This document shows, piece by piece, positions 33,835-42,398 of a DNA stretch of 64,000 nt. The notes beneath the pieces are model-generated. The model searched no databases, had not been told where the DNA came from, and saw nothing but the letters and a program-made list of their open reading frames with translations. The first letter of the stretch is position 1, and each line of letters starts with the position of its first letter. Source of the stretch: JBBATK01 sp044228685 (GTDB lineage Bacteria; Bacteroidota; Ignavibacteria; Kapaibacteriales; NICIL-2); contig JBGAUL010000007.1 of the NCBI GenBank assembly GCA_044228685.1, positions 97,869 to 161,868 of the forward strand. The letters run 5' to 3'. Made by a program: the position numbers and the translations under genes.

Positions 33835-36800
33835 ATGCCACGCAGAACAGATATAGAGTCGATACTTGTCATAGGATCAGGACCAATCGTAATTGGTCAG
33901 GCATGCGAATTCGATTACAGCGGAACCCAAGCTTGCAAGGTTCTGAAGCAGGAAGGTTTCAGGGTGCTCTTGGTCAATTCCAATCCCGCGACGATCATGA
34001 CAGATCCGGGTATTGCTGATGCGACCTATATCGAGCCCTTGTCGGTAGAGTACGTGGAGGCAATTATCGCGAAGGAGCGACCACATGCAATTCTGCCAAC
34101 CATGGGCGGTCAGACTGCTCTTAACATTGCCGTCGACTTGCATGAGCGAGGAGTATTGCAGAAGTACAATGTTGAGTTGATTGGCTCGAAGATCGAATCG
34201 ATCAAGATGGCCGAGGATCGCGAGTTGTTTTTGGATGCGGTGCATCGTTGTGGACTCGAGATGCCGAAAGGTGAGTTTATAACAGATTATGAAGAAGGAT
34301 TGAAAGCTGTGGAGAGCATTGGCTTCCCGGCTATTATTCGTCCGTCGTTTACGCTTGGTGGTACCGGTGGCGGTATTGCCTACAACATGGAAGACTACGC
34401 CGACATGTTGCGAGCAGGACTCGTGGCTTCGCCAATACACCGCGTGCTCGTAGAAGAGTCGGTTTTGGGTTGGAAAGAGTACGAGCTCGAGGTTATGCGT
34501 GACGTCAAAGACAACGTCGTGATCATCTGCTCTATTGAGAATTTTGATCCGATGGGTGTGCACACCGGTGACTCGATCACCGTTGCGCCGGCACAGACGC
34601 TTACGGACCGTGAGTACCAAAGCATGCGTGACGCTGCACTCAGAATCATTCGCGCTATTGGCGTTGAAACAGGAGGATCCAATATCCAGTTTGCTGTTAA
34701 TCCGGCGAATGGTCGGATGACGGTGATTGAGATGAATCCTCGTGTCTCTCGTTCGTCAGCTCTGGCATCGAAAGCAACCGGATTCCCGATTGCGAAGATG
34801 GCTGCGAAGTTGGCGGTGGGATATACACTCGATGAAATTCAAAACGACATCACCAAGAAAACGCCGGCATGTTTTGAGCCGAGCATTGATTATGTAGTTG
34901 TGAAAATTCCTCGCTGGGATTTTGAGAAGTTTCGCGAAGTGGAAGACACGCTTACGGTACAGATGAAGTCGGTTGGTGAGGTCATGTCATTTGGTCGCAC
35001 CTTTAAAGAAGCTTTGCAAAAAGCTGTTCGCTCGCTCGAGAAGAACCGAGCAGGATTTGGCTTTGACAAAGAAGAATACCGCAACATTGATGAGCCGACC
35101 TATGCAGAGTTAGATCGATTGCGTTACTTCCTGCGTAAGCGCACCTCGTCGTCGTTGTTTGACTTGTGTGACGCACTGCGTTACCGCATGAGCACAGAGG
35201 AGATTTTCTCGCTCACACACTATGATCCTTGGTTCGTTGAGCAATGTCGTGAGATCGTCGATACAGCTGTAGACTTCATTCGCGATACCCAGGGCAGCAG
35301 TGGATCACTCTTTCTCAGCTCATTAGATCCCTTGCGCATTCGTCGTATGAAGCAAATGGGATTCTCGGACAAGCAATTGGCCGTGATGAGCGGATCGACG
35401 GAAGACCAGATGCGGGCGTATCGCAAAGAGAATGGCATTATCCCGGTTTTCAAAACCGTAGATACCTGTGCTGCAGAGTTTGAATCTGAGACACCATATC
35501 ACTACTCGACTTACGCAGATGAGAACGAAGCGGTTTGCAACACGAAGCGCAAAGTGATCATTCTGGGTAGCGGACCAAATCGCATCGGACAGGGTATAGA
35601 ATTTGACTATTGCTGTGTGCAAGCAGTCTATGCCGCTCGCGCTCGAGGATGGGAAGCAATCATGATCAATTGTAATCCCGAGACAGTGTCTACGGATTAC
35701 GACACCACGAGCAAGCTCTACTTCGAGCCCTTGACTTTCGAAGACGTGATGAACGTAATTGATTTTGAGAAGCCGGATGGTGTAGTGGTTTCCTTTGGCG
35801 GACAAACTCCGCTCAAGCTTGCACAGCAACTCGTCTCTGCTGGTGTTCAGCTCATGGGTACGCAGCTCGACGGGATCGACGTTGCTGAAGATCGCAAGCG
35901 CTTTGGTGAGATGATTGACCTGCTGAAGATTCCGTGTCCGCCGTACAGCACTACAGTCGACGAAGACGAAGCAGCTGCCATTGCTGAGCGTATTGGATAC
36001 CCCGTCTTAGTGCGTCCCTCATATGTTCTTGGCGGACGAGCTATGGAGCTTTGTTATCGCGAAGAAGCATTGCGTAAGTATGTGCAAACAGCGGTGCAAC
36101 GTTTTCCGGGACGACAAATACTCATCGATCATTTTCTAGAGAATGCATTTGAGTTTGACGTGGACTGCGTCGCGGATGGAGATGACGTCGTGATTGTCGG
36201 CGTTATGCAGCACATCGAAGAGGCAGGTATTCACTCCGGCGATTCTTCATGTGTTCTTCCGCCGTACAACATGAATCTCGAGCAATACGAGACCATGCTC
36301 GAGTACACCCGCAAAATGGCGCGAAAACTTGGCGTGGTTGGCTTGATGAACGTGCAGTATGCAATCCAAAACGGAAAGATCTTTGTTATCGAAGCGAATC
36401 CTCGTGCATCTCGCACTGTGCCTTTTGTAGCGAAGGCAACCGGAGTTCCTCTTGTGGAGATTGCGATGAGAGTGATGTTGGGTGAGAAGTTGAAAGATCT
36501 GGGCGTCAAGGACTTTTCCTTAGAGACCGATCGCATCGCAATCAAAGAACCTGTGTTCCCATTCACCAAGTTTCCAAAGGTCAACATTTTCTTGGGTCCG
36601 GAGATGCGTTCTACCGGCGAAGTCATGGGAATGGATCGCACCTTTGGCGATGCCATTATCAAATCGCACATCTCATCAGGCAACACGTTACCGCTTGAAG
36701 GTTCGGTGTTCATTTCCTTGCAAACTCGCGACAAGACCCAGCGCGCAGTTGAGATTGCTCGCGGCTACAAAGAACTTGGTTTCAAGATCTACGCAACACG

Positions 36801-37095
36801 TGGTACTGCGCAGTACTTGACTGAGCACGGAATTGAAACCGAAGCTGTGCTGAAGCATTACGAGGGAAGACCGAGTATTGTCGACAACATCAAGAATGGG
36901 GAAGTACAGATACTCATCAATACTCCGCTTGGAGAGAATGCTCGTTACGATGAGTATGTGATGGGACAGACGGCAATGCGCTACAAGATTCCGTTCTTTA
37001 CGACATTGGCTGCCGCTGACGCATCGCTTGAGGGAATCAGAGCTTTGCGTCATGGTCGCATTGAGGTTCGTTCCTTGCAGGAGTATTACGCGTGA
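33835..37095 (+). CDS. carB: Carbamoyl-phosphate synthase large subunit
   Basis: 1086 aa from the ATG at 33835. An in-frame start 24 codons upstream is not family-like, while MPRRTDIESILVIGSGPIVIGQACEFDYSG is. Makes carbamoyl phosphate from bicarbonate, ammonia from CarA, and two ATP. Two homologous halves are present, each with an ATP-grasp domain: the first shows PSFTLGGTGGGIAYN, the second PSYVLGGRAMELCY. IGSGPIVIGQ and LGSGPNRIGQG mark the two pre-ATP-grasp domains. The C-terminal MGS-like allosteric domain (about 945-1080) includes YATRGTAQYL. carA is not in the window. Together with pyrB it forms a pyrimidine unit. Confidence 0.97.
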   Translation: MPRRTDIESILVIGSGPIVIGQACEFDYSGTQACKVLKQEGFRVLLVNSNPATIMTDPGIADATYIEPLSVEYVEAIIAKERPHAILPTMGGQTALNIAVDLHERGVLQKYNVELIGSKIESIKMAEDRELFLDAVHRCGLEMPKGEFITDYEEGLKAVESIGFPAIIRPSFTLGGTGGGIAYNMEDYADMLRAGLVASPIHRVLVEESVLGWKEYELEVMRDVKDNVVIICSIENFDPMGVHTGDSITVAPAQTLTDREYQSMRDAALRIIRAIGVETGGSNIQFAVNPANGRMTVIEMNPRVSRSSALASKATGFPIAKMAAKLAVGYTLDEIQNDITKKTPACFEPSIDYVVVKIPRWDFEKFREVEDTLTVQMKSVGEVMSFGRTFKEALQKAVRSLEKNRAGFGFDKEEYRNIDEPTYAELDRLRYFLRKRTSSSLFDLCDALRYRMSTEEIFSLTHYDPWFVEQCREIVDTAVDFIRDTQGSSGSLFLSSLDPLRIRRMKQMGFSDKQLAVMSGSTEDQMRAYRKENGIIPVFKTVDTCAAEFESETPYHYSTYADENEAVCNTKRKVIILGSGPNRIGQGIEFDYCCVQAVYAARARGWEAIMINCNPETVSTDYDTTSKLYFEPLTFEDVMNVIDFEKPDGVVVSFGGQTPLKLAQQLVSAGVQLMGTQLDGIDVAEDRKRFGEMIDLLKIPCPPYSTTVDEDEAAAIAERIGYPVLVRPSYVLGGRAMELCYREEALRKYVQTAVQRFPGRQILIDHFLENAFEFDVDCVADGDDVVIVGVMQHIEEAGIHSGDSSCVLPPYNMNLEQYETMLEYTRKMARKLGVVGLMNVQYAIQNGKIFVIEANPRASRTVPFVAKATGVPLVEIAMRVMLGEKLKDLGVKDFSLETDRIAIKEPVFPFTKFPKVNIFLGPEMRSTGEVMGMDRTFGDAIIKSHISSGNTLPLEGSVFISLQTRDKTQRAVEIARGYKELGFKIYATRGTAQYLTEHGIETEAVLKHYEGRPSIVDNIKNGEVQILINTPLGENARYDEYVMGQTAMRYKIPFFTTLAAADASLEGIRALRHGRIEVRSLQEYYA

Positions 37096-37143
37096 AAAGT
37101 TTTGTAGAGTGCGCTTGGACAACCGATATGAGTGGAGTCCTTC

Positions 37144-38013
37144 ATGAGTGAGACAGCTCGAGCAGAGCGGACATGGACGGTTTTGCAGCTCATTCGGTGG
37201 TCGACGGAGTACTTTGAAAAGAACGCCGTTGATTCGCCTCGCTTGTCGTCAGAGTTACTACTCTCGCACGTACTCGACATCGATCGCATGAAGCTCTACA
37301 TGCAGTTCGAGCGATTGCTTTCAAAAGCAGAGTTGTCACAATATCGAGCTGTGATCGAGCGACGGGTTAAAGACAGGGAGCCGTTGCAGTATATACTCGG
37401 TACGCTGCCGTTTTACCACTGTAACCTTCGGATTGATTCGCGTGTTTTGATACCGAGACCGGAAACCGAGCAATTGGTTGATATGGTTCTCGAGCGAATC
37501 AAGTCAAGGCAAGTACATCGGGTATTGGACATTGGTTGTGGAAGTGGATGTATCGCAATAGCGATTGCTAAGCATGCTCCGCATGTCCAGGTCGATGCAA
37601 TCGATGTTTCAACGGCGGCGTTGGAGCTTGCGCAGGAAAATGCAGTTGCTAATGGAGTAGAGAACATTGGCTTCAAACACCAAGATTTTCTCCAAGCGTG
37701 GCATGCTGAGCACAAGTACTCGATGATCGTTTCGAATCCGCCGTACATCTCGTTGGCTGATTATGGACAATTAGATCCGGAGTTGCTCGCTCATGAGCCA
37801 CGAGAAGCATTGACGGATGGTGAAGACGGTCTTGTAATGTATCGCAGGATGGCGACGGTGTTTCCGGAGCTGCTTGAACAGGGAGGCGAATTTTGGTGTG
37901 AGATGTCGTATGGAGCGGAGAGTGATTTGGCGTCAATATTCGTCCATTATCATCCTCAATTCCACAAAGATTATCAAGGAAACACGCGTTTTGTACAGGG
38001 TCATGTTAGCTGA
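37144..38013 (+). CDS. prmC: Peptide chain release factor N5-glutamine methyltransferase
   Basis: 289 aa from the ATG at 37144, which has GGAG six bases upstream; a GTG four codons earlier is less likely. PrmC (HemK) methylates the Gln of the GGQ motif in RF1 and RF2. The N-terminal helical domain (about 1-85) is followed by a Rossmann methyltransferase domain with the SAM motif VLDIGCGSGCIAIA and the substrate motif SNPPYIS, in which Asn-Pro-Pro-Tyr binds the Gln side chain. The LIPRPETEQLV stretch is also typical. The gene starts 48 bp after carB; prfA is not next to it. Confidence 0.94.
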   Translation: MSETARAERTWTVLQLIRWSTEYFEKNAVDSPRLSSELLLSHVLDIDRMKLYMQFERLLSKAELSQYRAVIERRVKDREPLQYILGTLPFYHCNLRIDSRVLIPRPETEQLVDMVLERIKSRQVHRVLDIGCGSGCIAIAIAKHAPHVQVDAIDVSTAALELAQENAVANGVENIGFKHQDFLQAWHAEHKYSMIVSNPPYISLADYGQLDPELLAHEPREALTDGEDGLVMYRRMATVFPELLEQGGEFWCEMSYGAESDLASIFVHYHPQFHKDYQGNTRFVQGHVS

Positions 38014-38032
38014 TCATTACACGTCGATTTCC

Positions 38033-38065
38033 TTTGGTCTATACTTCATCTTTGTTGTAACTTCG
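38033..38065 (+). promoter_or_regulatory. Possible TTTG / TAnnTTTG promoter of the STAS-Ton operon
   Basis: TTTG (38033-38036), 21 bp spacing, then TAACTTCG (38058-38065), seven of eight positions matching the TAnnTTTG consensus. Transcription would begin about 70 bp before the STAS gene. Spacing and position fit the Bacteroidota -33/-7 layout; the one mismatch keeps confidence low. Confidence 0.35.
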
Positions 38066-38138
38066 TTGTACCCTATGCAAATCCTACGGTCCGAAGAGGG
38101 AACGATCGGCCCATTCACGAACTGATTGAGGAATTTCT

Positions 38139-38489
38139 ATGTTTGACCAAATCAAACATCATACAACTGATGGTATCGATGTCCTTGTTCTTCGCGGACA
38201 GTTCATTGGCGGTGAGGAAACCGACAATCTGCGTACTGCTCTCAACCAAATTGCTGAGCAGCAAGCAAACAATCTGGTTGTCAATCTTGCCGACGTATCG
38301 TATTTGAATTCAACGGCTTTGGGCGTATTGATTTCAGCTCATGCCACATTTATCAAGCGCAATGGTCGCATTGCCTTATGCGCGATTGGAAAGTCGATTG
38401 AGAACATTTTCGTGATCACAAAGCTCACAATGGTCTTTGAGATATTCCAAACGCAGGACGAAGCACTTAAAGCATTTACTCACTCTTAA
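38139..38489 (+). CDS. STAS-domain protein (anti-sigma factor antagonist type)
   Basis: 116 aa, a single STAS domain of the SpoIIAA/RsbV type. The phosphorylation loop, usually DSSG, reads NSTA in VSYLNSTALGVLISAH. So the Ser equivalent to the SpoIIAA phosphosite is Thr, which may still be phosphorylated. Such proteins bind or release an anti-sigma kinase, or regulate by partner switching, when dephosphorylated. No kinase or phosphatase gene is near. The stop is 17 bp before exbB, so it appears to be the first gene of the Ton operon; a functional link with energy transduction is inferred only from this. Confidence 0.85.
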   Translation: MFDQIKHHTTDGIDVLVLRGQFIGGEETDNLRTALNQIAEQQANNLVVNLADVSYLNSTALGVLISAHATFIKRNGRIALCAIGKSIENIFVITKLTMVFEIFQTQDEALKAFTHS

Positions 38490-38506
38490 TACTTGAGGTT
38501 CGGTTT

Positions 38507-39277
38507 ATGAAAAATATGTTCAACATGATCGTCATGGTGGCGTCAGTTGCAGTCGGAATTATCGTTTGGCATTTCATTTTCGGAGCAGCCGGAAATTTCA
38601 ATTCAGATGGTACACCGAGCAATTTCATGGGACAAATCAACACAGGGGGTCCTCTGGTTGCTTTGCTGCTTGCTTGTATCCTGATTTCGATTACCTATGT
38701 GTTTGAGCGAATTCTTTCTATCAATAAAGCACTTGGCAAGGGCAACACCCCAATGTTCGTCAAACGCTGTGCTGAATTGCTTATCAAGGGTCAAACCGAT
38801 GAAGTATTGAAAGAGTGTGATGCACAAAAGGGATCGCTAGCAAACGTTATGCGTTCAGGTATTGAGCGTTTCAAGGCAGTTGAAAACGATCCTGAATTCG
38901 ATCAAGAAAAGAAGATTGCTGAAGTTCAACGTGCAATCGACGAAGCAACCAACCTTGAAACTCCACTCCTTGAGAAGAACCTTGTTATCCTGTCAACAGT
39001 TGCTTCCATCTCGACCATGATTGGTCTTTTGGGTACAACGGTTGGTATGATTCGTTCCTTCCGCGCACTTGGCGAAAAGGGAGGAACAGTTTCTGCACAA
39101 TCACTTTCGGTAGGTATTTCTGAAGCTCTGTATAACACGGCCGGCGGTCTTTTCGCTGCTATCGTGTCAATTATTGCTTTCAATGCATTTACAACACGCG
39201 TGGACAACATCGTGTACATGATCGACGAAGCGATTTTGAACATGATGGAAATCCTGACAGTTCGCGTTAAGAAATAA
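38507..39277 (+). CDS. exbB: MotA/TolQ/ExbB proton channel family protein
   Basis: 256 aa. An N-terminal span (about 8-28) and a second (about 46-66) are followed by a cytoplasmic loop with LANVMRSGIERF, then two more spans (about 160-182 and 205-228). The channel signature STMIGLLGTTVGMIRSFRAL lies in the third-span region, with the Thr/Gly pattern of the pore, and YNTAGGLFAAIVSIIAFNAF in the last. With ExbD it converts the proton-motive force into work on TonB. Followed by two exbD genes and tonB on the same strand, so it belongs to a complete Ton system. Confidence 0.93.
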   Translation: MKNMFNMIVMVASVAVGIIVWHFIFGAAGNFNSDGTPSNFMGQINTGGPLVALLLACILISITYVFERILSINKALGKGNTPMFVKRCAELLIKGQTDEVLKECDAQKGSLANVMRSGIERFKAVENDPEFDQEKKIAEVQRAIDEATNLETPLLEKNLVILSTVASISTMIGLLGTTVGMIRSFRALGEKGGTVSAQSLSVGISEALYNTAGGLFAAIVSIIAFNAFTTRVDNIVYMIDEAILNMMEILTVRVKK

Positions 39278-39298
39278 CCATAACGAGGGAAACAGACC

Positions 39299-39805
39299 GT
39301 GCCCAAAGTCAAGAAAAAACGCGTCGGCTTTGCCATCGACATGACACCGCTTGTTGACGTGACCTTTCTGTTGCTGACCTTCTTCATGTTCACCGCTAAG
39401 TTTAAGAGTGAGGCGGAGTCTGAAGTGAAGTTCCAGATCAAGCGTCCTGAAGCATCAGCGGACACATCGAAGCTTCCCGATAAAGAGTTGGCGACAATCA
39501 AGATTGGTATCGACACTGTTGCAGGCGACACCGCCTATTATTACTCGCTTATCGATGAAGTACAGCGTGCGAAAGTGTATCAGAATTTGAAGTTTGACGA
39601 AGAGCAATCTCAAAAGGCTTTGGTAAAAGCTAATCTGGAGATGCTCGACAAGTTGATTATTGAGACACGTAGCACCAACATCAAAACCCAGTTTGCTATC
39701 GATTGCGATAAGCGTGTTCGCTACAAGTGGGTAGAAGACCTCATTGATGTCATGCGTAAGTACAAAGCGACGGCTTTCAAGTTTGTAACTGAAAAACAAC
39801 AGTAA
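39299..39805 (+). CDS. exbD: Biopolymer transport protein ExbD (first copy)
   Basis: 168 aa, starting at GTG with GAGGGA nine bases upstream. The N-terminal basic tail (PKVKKKRVGF) is followed by one membrane span containing the essential Asp in IDMTPLVDVTFLLLTFFMF, here Asp24. The periplasmic part of about 125 residues ends in the family-like RVRYKWVEDLIDVMRKY. ExbD sits inside the ExbB pentamer and gates protons. It differs strongly from the second copy outside the membrane segment, so the two may form a heterodimer. Confidence 0.92.
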   Translation: MPKVKKKRVGFAIDMTPLVDVTFLLLTFFMFTAKFKSEAESEVKFQIKRPEASADTSKLPDKELATIKIGIDTVAGDTAYYYSLIDEVQRAKVYQNLKFDEEQSQKALVKANLEMLDKLIIETRSTNIKTQFAIDCDKRVRYKWVEDLIDVMRKYKATAFKFVTEKQQ

Positions 39806-39828
39806 TTCTGAACTGCTCTGTAACCATT

Positions 39829-39848
39829 GAAGACCTATTGGGGTCTTC
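39829..39848 (+). other. Stem-loop between the two exbD genes
   Basis: GAAGACC (39829-39835) pairs perfectly with GGTCTTC (39842-39848) across a 6-base loop. Only TTCT follows, so this is more likely an mRNA processing or attenuation point than a full terminator. Confidence 0.4.
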
Positions 39849-39877
39849 TTCTACAGACGCATCTTAAGGAGATCACA

Positions 39878-40447
39878 ATGGCTGGTGGTGGTGGAGGAAT
39901 GGAAATACCGCAAAGAGTCAAACGCGGTTCCAAAGCACACAAAAGAAAGAAAAAGCATCGTTTGGGTTTTCGTCTTGACATGACCCCATTGGTAGACGTT
40001 GCCTTCCTTCTCCTGACATTCTTCATGTACACAACAAGTCTGATTACACCTCAGATCATGGAGATGACAGTTCCAAAGGATGCTGAAGATGTAAAGGTTG
40101 ACGAAAAGAACCTCTTTACTCTGCAAATCGCAGGTAATGGGAAAATTTTCTGGAAGCAAGGCGCTCACCAAGATGAAGATCCGTCTTCTATTGATATCAA
40201 AGCTCTAAAGGCTAAAGCCGTTGAGTTGAATATGATGCGTCGCAATCAACTTATCACATCGTTCCAAGCATCACCGGATGCGCCCTACGGCGAAGTGATT
40301 AAGGTTCTTGACGTACTCAATCAAGCAGAGGGCGAAATCATACAAAAGATGCGTTCCGATAATCCCAACGAAAAGCGTGCACGCAAGTTCGCCTTTGTAA
40401 AGTTGAAACCTGAAGACGATGAAAAACTGAAAGGGATGGCACAATGA
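39878..40447 (+). CDS. exbD: Biopolymer transport protein ExbD (second copy)
   Basis: 189 aa from the ATG at 39878, with AAGGAG six bases upstream; an earlier in-frame ATG has no such signal. A Gly-rich and very basic N-terminus (AGGGGGME then KRGSKAHKRKKKHR) precedes the single span LDMTPLVDVAFLLLTFFMYTT, with the conserved Asp. The periplasmic domain ends QAEGEIIQKMRSDNPN. The last four bases overlap the tonB start (ATGA). Two unlike exbD genes in one Ton operon are common in Bacteroidota, where both can be needed. Confidence 0.92.
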   Translation: MAGGGGGMEIPQRVKRGSKAHKRKKKHRLGFRLDMTPLVDVAFLLLTFFMYTTSLITPQIMEMTVPKDAEDVKVDEKNLFTLQIAGNGKIFWKQGAHQDEDPSSIDIKALKAKAVELNMMRRNQLITSFQASPDAPYGEVIKVLDVLNQAEGEIIQKMRSDNPNEKRARKFAFVKLKPEDDEKLKGMAQ

Positions 40448-41193
40448 GTAGCGTAGCTGCAGTTCCGGCGACTCGTCCGATTTACGGAGCAAAAGAATTA
40501 AAGGTCTACATTCAGAAGAATACCTACCGGAGCTTTATGATAGCTTTGGGTTTGATTCTTTTGTTGATCATCATTTCATTTGTCATCAATTACTTTCAAC
40601 AGCGCAATCTTGCTCTCAAGACATCGATTCCGGTTGTTAAGATCAAGGCAATGGACCTACCTCCGCCGCCTTCGGATGATGCGCCTCCGCCGCCTCCGCC
40701 GAGCCAGCAAGTTGTGGCTCCAACGGTAGCAGGTACGCCGATTCCGGTTCCCGAGACGATGCTTACTCCCGACATGAAGGAGTTTGCGGCATTAGATGAA
40801 ATGAAGAGCGCTCCGGCAGTTGCGACTGAAGGTCCGGTTTCTACCGAAGTTCAAATCGACGCCGGAACTCAGGTCGTCAAAGAAGCAGAACCTGCTCCGG
40901 ACGAGTTTATCCCGGTTGAAAAGGAGCCTGCAACGGACATGACTGAGCTTCAAAAGCGCGTTGTCTATCCTCAGATGGCAATCAAGCAGAACATTGAAGG
41001 TAAAGTTGTCATTCGCGTATTGGTTGGAAAAGACGGTAAACCGAGAAAGTATATCATCGACCAGTCTGTTTCCACCTCGCTTGATGAAGCGGCTGCAAAG
41101 ACCGTTATGTCAAGTGTGTTTACACCTGCTATTCAAAACAATACACCTGTTGATTGCTGGGTGTCCATCCCCGTAATCTTTAAACTGCGCTAA
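40444..41193 (+). CDS. tonB: TonB family energy transducer
   Basis: 249 aa. One membrane anchor at about residues 34-54, then a proline-rich region (PPPPSDDAPPPPPP near 72-86) that spans the periplasm, then an acidic linker. The C-terminal TonB domain (about 165-249) shows VYPQMAIKQNIEGKVVIRVLVGKDGKP and ends WVSIPVIFKLR. It passes energy from ExbBD to outer-membrane TonB-dependent receptors. The ATG overlaps the exbD stop. A very strong terminator follows at 41207-41249. Confidence 0.94.
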   Translation: MSSVAAVPATRPIYGAKELKVYIQKNTYRSFMIALGLILLLIIISFVINYFQQRNLALKTSIPVVKIKAMDLPPPPSDDAPPPPPPSQQVVAPTVAGTPIPVPETMLTPDMKEFAALDEMKSAPAVATEGPVSTEVQIDAGTQVVKEAEPAPDEFIPVEKEPATDMTELQKRVVYPQMAIKQNIEGKVVIRVLVGKDGKPRKYIIDQSVSTSLDEAAAKTVMSSVFTPAIQNNTPVDCWVSIPVIFKLR

Positions 41194-41206
41194 GACAAGG
41201 CATTTA

Positions 41207-41249
41207 AACGTCGGTTGTGGAATGGACCATTCTGCAACTGACGTTTTTT
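41207..41249 (+). terminator. Strong rho-independent terminator after tonB
   Basis: An 11-bp stem (41207-41217 with 41235-41245, one G-U) continues inward with seven further pairs around a 3-base loop, giving an almost fully paired hairpin. Six T end it (41244-41249). It lies 13 bp after the tonB stop and separates the Ton genes from the PstS-like and TPR genes. Confidence 0.88.
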
Positions 41250-41269
41250 ATTTCCACCATACAGATTGC

Positions 41270-41491
41270 ATGCCTCGTTTGCTTCTCGACATATTGAACT
41301 ACGGGTTACGAGCAGCAATCATCGTTATTGGAATTCTCTTTGTCGGAGGATGGGCGATGCCGGTTCCAGGTGCAGAGGAGTTTACGCTATGGATGGGCTG
41401 GACATTTATTGCCTTCGGCACTTATCGTTTGATACTCTACACCATTCGCTCACGTCAAGAGACAGAGCCGGAAAACGATGAACAGAACTAA
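41270..41491 (+). CDS. Small two-span membrane protein of unknown function
   Basis: 73 aa from the ATG at 41270. An earlier in-frame ATG at 41222 lies inside the terminator hairpin and is unlikely. Two hydrophobic segments (about residues 10-28 and 36-56) are linked by a short AMPVPGAEEF turn, with a charged tail (RSRQETEPENDEQN). No family recognised. It overlaps the lipoprotein gene that follows by 14 bp, which favours it being real and translated. A role with the substrate-binding protein is possible but not shown. Confidence 0.6.
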   Translation: MPRLLLDILNYGLRAAIIVIGILFVGGWAMPVPGAEEFTLWMGWTFIAFGTYRLILYTIRSRQETEPENDEQN

Positions 41492-42395
41492 CATCTTTGC
41501 GCTGCTACTTTGTGTGTTCGTTCTCGGCGCATGCGATTCCGCGCCGAAAGATCCCAATCGTGAAACTCTTACGAAGGGCAACTGTGACTTGTGGATGGAC
41601 GCTGAGTCTGCGCCGCTGATTGAACCTCTGCTCAAGAAGTATCAAAGTACTCACCCTGAAGCAATTGTTCGACTCCACACTGCGGATGCTCGAAACTGTC
41701 TTGCTGAGTTACTCGCAAAGCATGCACGTATCATCGTCATGAGCCGTGGCTATCGTCCGGACGAAGATTCAATCCTCAAAGCCTACAAAGTCAGTCCACA
41801 CCGAAACCTCAGTTGCGCTGTCGACGCGCTCGTCTTTTTTACACGCAAAGATTTTGCAACGGACACTCTCTCTGTTGAAGCGCTCAAAGAACTGATGACA
41901 AACGGCACGTCAATGCAAAAACGCATTGTTGACTTGCATTTCGATCCATCGTTTGCTTTGCCGTCGAACCAATCAAGCACGGTCACAAACCTTGAGCATT
42001 ACTGCGCTCAAGATCGTGATATCAACAAGACTGTTCCACGACGTTACTTTTCGAGCATTGACTCTGTCAAAGCTTATGTACGCACGAGCGAGAAGGTCAT
42101 CGGCGTCGGTTATTTATCCCAGCTCATTCGCGACACAAGTGAATTCAAGTTGTTGGGAATAAAGTACACAGACGCTGATTCCAATCGACGTTCGATGCAT
42201 GTGGATCAAAGTGCTGTTTATCGTGAAATGTATCCTTATCCGGTCAAAATAGTGTCGTACTTACTGGAAGATCTTCAGAATCTTCCAATGGGAATCGCGG
42301 CCTATTTGGCTTATGAGCCGGAGCCCCAGAAGTCTTTTTTAACCAATGGAATCGTGCCGACTTACGCCAAGATTCAACTCATCGAGGAACCATAA
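41478..42395 (+). CDS. PstS-like substrate-binding lipoprotein
   Basis: 305 aa. A lipoprotein signal peptide ends in the lipobox VLGAC, with Cys19 as the lipidated residue. The mature part has the order of a phosphate-binding (PstS/SBP_bac) protein: AESAPLIEPLLKKYQSTHPEA, then VSPHRNLSCAVDALVFFTRKDFATDTLSVEALKELM, then SEKVIGVGYLSQL. Genes of this type between tonB and a TPR protein are common in Bacteroidota and are not linked with an ABC permease. So the function may be other than phosphate import; none is known to me. Four bases separate it from the TPR gene. Confidence 0.8.
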   Translation: MNRTNIFALLLCVFVLGACDSAPKDPNRETLTKGNCDLWMDAESAPLIEPLLKKYQSTHPEAIVRLHTADARNCLAELLAKHARIIVMSRGYRPDEDSILKAYKVSPHRNLSCAVDALVFFTRKDFATDTLSVEALKELMTNGTSMQKRIVDLHFDPSFALPSNQSSTVTNLEHYCAQDRDINKTVPRRYFSSIDSVKAYVRTSEKVIGVGYLSQLIRDTSEFKLLGIKYTDADSNRRSMHVDQSAVYREMYPYPVKIVSYLLEDLQNLPMGIAAYLAYEPEPQKSFLTNGIVPTYAKIQLIEEP

Positions 42396-42398
42396 AAC

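Noticed and set aside
33877..34620. Long open frame of 247 codons on the minus strand inside carB
   Set aside because: It lies wholly antisense to the conserved carB coding region, has no recognisable protein motif, and its composition follows from carB codon use.
41222..41269. Earlier ATG for the small two-span membrane protein
   Set aside because: It lies inside the strong tonB terminator hairpin, and the added residues do not look like part of a membrane protein N-terminus.
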